From: Acidobacteriota bacterium
GTDB lineage: Bacteria; Acidobacteriota; UBA6911
DNA length: 7,443 nt
Assembly (NCBI GenBank): GCA_023265215.1
Contig: JAHFUH010000270.1
Location: forward strand, 1-7,443
Reading direction: 5' to 3'
A program made the position numbers and the translations under genes. The notes beneath the pieces were generated by a model that was not told the DNA's origin, ran no database searches, and saw nothing but the letters and a program-made list of their open reading frames with translations. Shown here one piece after another: positions 1-7,443 of the stretch (its first letter is position 1; each line of letters starts with the position of its first letter).

Positions 1-4
1 CCCC

Positions 5-22
5 TATTTCGTCAACGAAATA
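5..22. repeat. 18-bp inverted repeat upstream of gltB
   Basis: The arms TATTTCGT and ACGAAATA are perfect reverse complements separated by the two bases CA. The repeat lies about 100 bp before the gltB start. With only two central bases it is better suited to binding a dimeric regulator than to forming an RNA hairpin. It could be an operator for the glt operon or belong to whatever lies to the left of the window. No protein can be assigned to it from sequence alone. Confidence 0.4.
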
Positions 23-110
23 CCTATTGCATTTTAGCCCAAAAGCACATACCGTTTTTTTTGACGCGGGGTGCCATTCACTCTTCTCAGCCCAAATCGG
101 AATTTGACCC

Positions 111-116
111 GGAGGG
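111..116 (+). promoter_or_regulatory. Ribosome binding site deciding the gltB start
   Basis: GGAGGG lies 8 nt before the ATG at 125, which is near-ideal Shine-Dalgarno placement. The in-frame GTG at 71 has only a GC-rich GCGGG before it. A further in-frame ATG at 155 has GGGGAAAGG 10 nt upstream and remains a possible alternative start. I chose 125 because its ribosome site is the best. Confidence 0.6.
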
Positions 117-124
117 CAGTCAGC

Positions 125-4673
<4,549 letters not shown>

Positions 4674-4681
<8 letters not shown>

Positions 4682-6086
4682 GGTAACAGGTTTCCTGGAA
4701 TACAAACGTGAGACTGCGGAGAGGCGACCCGTCATCGAACGCACCCAGGACTTCTTCCCTCTGTATCTCCCCTTCGCCGATGAGAATTTACAGATCCAGG
4801 GTGCCCGCTGCATGGACTGCGGCGTGCCCTTCTGCCATACAGGCTGTCCGTTGAATAACCTCATTCCGGACTGGAATGATATGATCTACCGTGGTCGCTG
4901 GCGTGAAGCCGTCCGCGCGCTGCACGCAACAAATAATTTCCCGGAGTTCACAGGCTTGGTTTGCCCGGCGCCCTGCGAAGCGGCATGCGTTCTTGGAATC
5001 AACGATCCTTCTGTCGCTATTAAGCAGATCGAAAGCGCTATTGTCGAACACGCGTTTCGCGAAGGATGGATTCAGCCGGAACCGCCGGAATTCAGGACAG
5101 GCAAGCGTGTTGCGGTCATCGGCTCCGGTCCTTCCGGCCTGGCCGCTGCCCAGCAACTTAATCGCGCAGGCCACACAGTTGTTGTTTTTGAAAAGGCGGA
5201 CAAAGCAGGCGGGCTGCTCCGCTATGGAATCCCTGATTTCAAGCTGGATAAAAGCCTTGTCGATCGCCGACTGGAACTGCTGGGCAAGGAAGGAATCCAA
5301 TTTGAGACGGGCGTAAACGTCGGCGTCGATGTTTCGATGGCGGTTCTGCGCAGAAAATTCGACGCATTTCTCCTGACGGGAGGGGCCGAGCAGCCCAGGG
5401 ATCTCAAGGTACCGGGACGGGAGCTGAACGGGATACATTTCGCCATGGAATTCCTGACGCAACAGAACCACCGCTGCACAGGCGATCGCATCGACTCCAG
5501 AGAGGAGATCGTGGCGACGGGACGGCGGGTTGTAATCCTGGGCGGAGGAGACACGGGAGCGGACTGTCTGGGCACATCTCACCGCCAGAGGGCTCTATCC
5601 GTACACCAGATCGAAATCATGCCTCTTCCTCCCGACGAACGATCCCGCAGAACTCCATGGCCGGCATGGCCTATTATGCTGCGCACCGAGAGTTCGCACG
5701 AAGAAGGGGGCATTCGAGAATGGGGGGCGGCAACTGCACGTTTCACCGGCGATGATCAGGGGAATGTGAGTCGCCTCCATGCAGTGCGGGTGGGGCCGCC
5801 GCTAGGTTTTGAACCAATTTCGGACTCTGAATTCACCCTGGAAGCGGACCTGGTCCTGCTGGCTCTGGGATTCACCGGCACGACGCCATGCAAGATGCTG
5901 GAAGAGCTGAATGCCCCGCTCGATGCCCGCGGAAATGTCGCGACGAACGGAAATTACATGACTTCGGTCCCGGGAATCTTTGCAGCGGGCGACATGCGTC
6001 GCGGCCAGTCTCTTGTCGTGTGGGCAATTTCCGAAGGGCGCAAGGCAGCCCAGGCCATCCACCGTTATTTATCCGAACTGAAGTAG
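4674..6086 (+). CDS. gltD: Glutamate synthase (NADPH) small subunit, GltD
   Basis: This is the electron-input subunit of GOGAT. It oxidises NADPH on FAD and passes electrons through [4Fe-4S] clusters to the FMN of GltB. The protein has 470 aa, close to the roughly 472 aa of E. coli GltD. The N-terminal cluster domain carries Cys46, 49, 54 and 58 (CMDCGVPFC followed by TGCP) and a second group at Cys97, 101 and 105. A first Rossmann fold binds FAD (VIGSGPSGLAAA, about 148-159). A second binds NADPH (ILGGGDTGADC, about 288-298). The C-terminal FAD motif GIFAAGDMRRGQSLVVWA lies at about 434-451. The segment PWPAWPIMLRTESSHEEG (about 328-345) is typical of genuine GltD rather than of related dihydropyrimidine dehydrogenase or GltD-like subunits. 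The ATG overlaps the gltB stop by 8 nt, so the two form one operon. No key residue appears to be missing. Confidence 0.97.
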
Positions 6087-6097
6087 TTTCAGTTTTT
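6076..6097 (+). terminator. Weak terminator-like hairpin at gltD stop
   Basis: The arms AACTGAA (6076-6082) and TTCAGTT (6088-6094) pair perfectly around the loop GTAGT and run into five T residues (6093-6097). This is the layout of an intrinsic terminator for the + strand, but the stem is only 7 bp with two G-C pairs. The gltD TAG stop at 6084-6086 lies in the loop. Read from the other strand there is no T-run after the stem, so it would serve only the glt operon. Confidence 0.4.
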
Positions 6098-6123
6098 AGC
6101 GGTCGTTTCCCCAGGAGCCTGTT

Positions 6124-6531
6124 TTAAGAGATGGATACGAAGCCCGCCTGCCTGAAATGATCGTCAAATGACAGGGATTTCGAGATCTTCATTTCCTTCA
6201 TAAGCACGAAGCTTGTGCAATCGGCGAAGGAATATTTCTTGTCGCTGTGTCTTGTAAAATATTCCCATGCCTTTCGTTTAGTCAATTCGTCGAGCCAGAC
6301 AAGTTCGATTGCTTTGCTCGCGAATATGAACTCTGCAGCTTTGACAGCATTGGCATGATTCGTTCGCATGAGGATCGTGGTCACGCATTCGCTCAGGACA
6401 TAATCCGTCGTGACCATTCTGCGTCTCTCCTGGGCAATCTTCCCAAAAAGTTTTGCAGCATCGGCATGGTAAAAGTCCTTTCTGTCGAACAATGCCGCCA
6501 ATGCGCTTGTATCCAGGAAGATTTTATCCAT
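6124..6531 (-). CDS. vapC: PIN-domain ribonuclease toxin, VapC family
   Basis: This is a probable toxin of a type II toxin-antitoxin pair. VapC-type PIN proteins are Mg2+-dependent endoribonucleases that cut tRNA or rRNA when free of their antitoxin. From the ATG at 6531 the protein has 135 aa, the usual VapC size. The N-terminus FLDTSALAALFDR supplies the first acidic residue, Asp7. Glu48 (DYVLSEC), Asp104 (YSFADC) and Asp123/Asp124 (SFDDHF) complete the acidic active site, so the toxin looks catalytically intact. A start at 6564 would add 11 residues unlike the family. The start at 6531 overlaps the antitoxin stop by 8 nt (ATGGATAA) and has only a loose purine stretch before it, so translation probably depends on coupling. 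The gene converges on gltD with a 37-nt gap. Two counted lines are about 42% GC, well below gltD, in keeping with acquired DNA. The RNA target cannot be inferred. Confidence 0.88.
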   Translation of the reverse strand: MDKIFLDTSALAALFDRKDFYHADAAKLFGKIAQERRRMVTTDYVLSECVTTILMRTNHANAVKAAEFIFASKAIELVWLDELTKRKAWEYFTRHSDKKYSFADCTSFVLMKEMKISKSLSFDDHFRQAGFVSIS

Positions 6532-6805
6532 TCTTTTTCCCGATACTTCGCTTCTCCGCGCCATACAAATAGTGGTCGTGGTTTATGGAAAGATCACCGT
6601 CTTCGCTTTCGAAAAAACCCGCCGCCTTGAATATAGGGTCGTTCTCCCAATCAATTACGGGCTCTTCCTTCAGGTACCGCGTTACAGCCTCCCGGATGAT
6701 GGCGGCGGCCGATTTGGATTCCTTACGCGCCTTCTTCTCGATGCGCCGGTGCAGATCTTTTGGGAAATAGACTTGAGTCCTTTTCTCTGACAGCAACCTC
6801 TTCAT
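6524..6805 (-). CDS. Ribbon-helix-helix antitoxin (VapB-type, CopG-like)
   Basis: This is the probable antitoxin and autorepressor of the downstream PIN toxin. From the ATG at 6805 it has 93 aa. Residues about 9-46 form a ribbon-helix-helix fold: the strand RTQVYFP, then the helices DLHRRIEKKARKE and SAAAIIREAVTRYL. Proteins of this kind dimerise and bind palindromic DNA through the strand. The acidic, aromatic tail (DWENDPIFKAAGFF, then GDLSINHDHYLYG, about 52-82) looks like the toxin-binding segment found in antitoxins paired with PIN toxins. The reading frame stays open to 6874, but that extension would run through the predicted promoter and operator. The start at 6805 has GGGAG 10 nt upstream and opens just before the domain. 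Its gene precedes and overlaps the toxin gene, the normal antitoxin-first order. Assignment to the RHH class is from motif reading; the exact antitoxin subfamily is uncertain. Confidence 0.85.
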   Translation of the reverse strand: MKRLLSEKRTQVYFPKDLHRRIEKKARKESKSAAAIIREAVTRYLKEEPVIDWENDPIFKAAGFFESEDGDLSINHDHYLYGAEKRSIGKKNG

Positions 6806-6815
6806 TGTCCAAGAT

Positions 6816-6820
6816 CTCCC
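6816..6820 (-). promoter_or_regulatory. Ribosome binding site of the antitoxin
   Basis: GGGAG on the minus strand lies 10 nt before the ATG at 6805. It supports the 93-aa form over upstream starts. Confidence 0.5.
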
Positions 6821-6831
6821 AAAATGAAAAT

Positions 6832-6857
6832 GTGCTGTATAGTATACAGCACTATAC
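6832..6857. promoter_or_regulatory. Palindromic operator of the toxin-antitoxin module
   Basis: The arms GTGCTGTATA (6832-6841) and TATACAGCAC (6843-6852) are perfect reverse complements around a single central G. A second inverted pair, GTATAGT (6837-6843) and ACTATAC (6851-6857), overlaps the first in a shifted register. The site covers the -10 element of the antitoxin promoter. This is where a ribbon-helix-helix antitoxin would bind to repress its own operon, and the two registers could seat two adjacent dimers. The symmetry is read directly from the sequence; the binding partner is inferred. Confidence 0.8.
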
Positions 6858-6869
6858 ATGCACCTGCAA
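6841..6869 (-). promoter_or_regulatory. Sigma-70-type promoter of the antitoxin-toxin operon
   Basis: On the minus strand TTGCAG (6869-6864) and TATACT (6846-6841) are 17 nt apart. The -10 element matches the consensus at five of six positions, the -35 only at its first three. Transcription would begin near 6834, leaving a leader of about 29 nt before the antitoxin ATG. The -10 sits inside the palindrome, which fits repression by occlusion. Confidence 0.6.
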
Positions 6870-7013
6870 TGCAATACCGTAGAGTCGTCAGTAGAGGTTG
6901 GGTGTCTCTGCAGATTCGTATATGCATTTTGTGAGCAAAAGAGTTCGCTGATCGAGATATAGGCTGCAGGGGCTGTTCATTTCCAGTTTTGAATTGTGCA
7001 TAGCCTCCGATTC
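6870..7013. other. Intergenic stretch with no clear feature
   Basis: These 144 bases lie between the antitoxin promoter and the end of the disrupted membrane-protein gene. I see no terminator, RNA gene or good open reading frame. The minus strand holds a 37-codon frame (7001-6888) starting just 2 nt after GGAGG. Its product resembles nothing I know, and it is not called as a gene. Confidence 0.5.
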
Positions 7014-7423
7014 TTACCTGGAAATTGTCTTCCAAACTTCGCAAATTATGATGGCTACCGCCGGCAGGCAGCACAATACAAGAGAAAAAATGATGCCGCG
7101 CAAGAACATGCGCGGGCCGAACGTATTTTTGTCAATTAGATCGGAGGCCGCCAACTTGACAATCCAGCCAAGCGTATATCCGGCATTTGCCTCATTGCGA
7201 AAGTAATTACGGGCAGGCCGCTCTCAAGGTGTAAGCATAACCTATTGCCGCTGATCTGAAAAAACTGATAAACAAGCAGAATGCAGGCACTACCGGCAAA
7301 CAAGAGTACGGAGTTATAAGGGATCCTTCGCAGTTCCCACCATAGGATGATGGAATACCAGCCCCTATTTCCATCCGGAACCGCCAGGAATCGATGCCAA
7401 ACTCGCTTTGCGAATGTCGTCAT
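7014..7423 (-). pseudogene. Frame-disrupted small membrane protein gene
   Basis: Two overlapping minus-strand frames look like halves of one protein of about 136 aa. The first runs from the ATG at 7423 (in-frame TAG just upstream) for about 71 residues. It contains WYSIILWWELRRIPYN and a membrane helix, VLLFAGSACILLVYQFF. The second, read from about 7208 to the TAA at 7014, gives NEANAGYTLGWIV, a linker GPRMFLRG and a second strongly hydrophobic helix, IIFSLVLCCLPAVAIII. The second frame has a TGA at 7224-7226 and the first stops at 7136-7138, so the switch lies between 7223 and 7136, most simply as one missing base near 7209-7213. The W-E-x-R-x-x-Y-N and A-N-x-x-Y-x-x-G-W patterns recall, from memory, small multi-helix membrane proteins of unknown function. 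A sequencing or assembly error would produce the same picture, and the gene may be intact in the living strain. Confidence 0.6.
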
Positions 7424-7443
7424 CTATGCCTAAATCCTGTCGA

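Noticed and set aside
29..62. Possible terminator of an upstream gene ending in eight T residues (55-62)
   Set aside because: The only stem before the T-run (GC-TTTT with AAAAGC) has a bulge, is A/T-rich and is separated from the T-run by several bases.
61..89. TTGACG as a -35 element for gltB
   Set aside because: The hexamer is good, but no acceptable -10 element lies 16-18 nt downstream, so I do not call a promoter.
6112..6125. CAGGAGCCTG followed by TTTT between the convergent genes
   Set aside because: The arms are only 4 bp with a 2-base centre, too small for a stable hairpin.
6888..7001. 37-codon minus-strand frame preceded by GGAGG
   Set aside because: The Shine-Dalgarno is only 2 nt from the ATG, the product has no familiar motif, and no promoter is evident.
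6802..7074. Minus-strand frame of 90 codons across the antitoxin promoter
   Set aside because: It runs through the operator, the intergenic stretch and the end of the disrupted membrane gene; the product is low in recognisable structure and conflicts with better-supported features.

Overview
The window looks like ordinary bacterial chromosome with an accessory end. A complete glutamate synthase operon (gltB-gltD) fills positions 125-6086 on the + strand. It is followed, on the opposite strand, by a compact PIN-toxin/ribbon-helix-helix-antitoxin module (6124-6805) and by a frame-disrupted small membrane-protein gene (7014-7423). No rRNA, tRNA, CRISPR array or transposase gene is visible. Nothing identifies the organism precisely. 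GltBD is of the NADPH-dependent bacterial type. Its codons are moderately GC-rich (one counted 60-base line near the gltD end is about 65% GC), and two counted lines in the toxin gene are about 42% GC. My best guess is an environmental Gram-negative lineage, such as Acidobacteriota or a deltaproteobacterial-type group, but this rests on general impression only.

Region by region: positions 1-124 are a leader with an 18-bp inverted repeat and a strong Shine-Dalgarno that favours the ATG at 125. gltB (125-4681) encodes the glutaminase/FMN/[3Fe-4S] large subunit. gltD (4674-6086) overlaps it by 8 nt and encodes the [4Fe-4S]/FAD/NADPH small subunit. A weak terminator-like hairpin straddles the gltD stop codon. 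Only 37 nt further on, the convergent toxin gene ends. The antitoxin gene lies upstream of the toxin on the minus strand, again with an 8-nt overlap. Its promoter can be read base by base: a -35-like and a -10 element 17 nt apart, with the -10 embedded in a 10-bp-arm palindrome that is the obvious autoregulatory operator. About 140 bp of featureless sequence separates this promoter from the remnant membrane-protein gene.

Functionally, GltB releases ammonia from glutamine and channels it to 2-oxoglutarate at the FMN site. GltD feeds in electrons from NADPH through FAD and the Fe-S clusters. Together they close the GS-GOGAT ammonium-assimilation cycle. The toxin-antitoxin pair is a self-contained, self-repressed module with no evident link to nitrogen metabolism. 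I see no convincing new system here. The points most worth a second look are the nested operator, the frame-disrupted membrane gene, the matching 8-nt start/stop overlaps in two unrelated operons, and the Ser in place of Pro in the GltB iron-sulfur motif.
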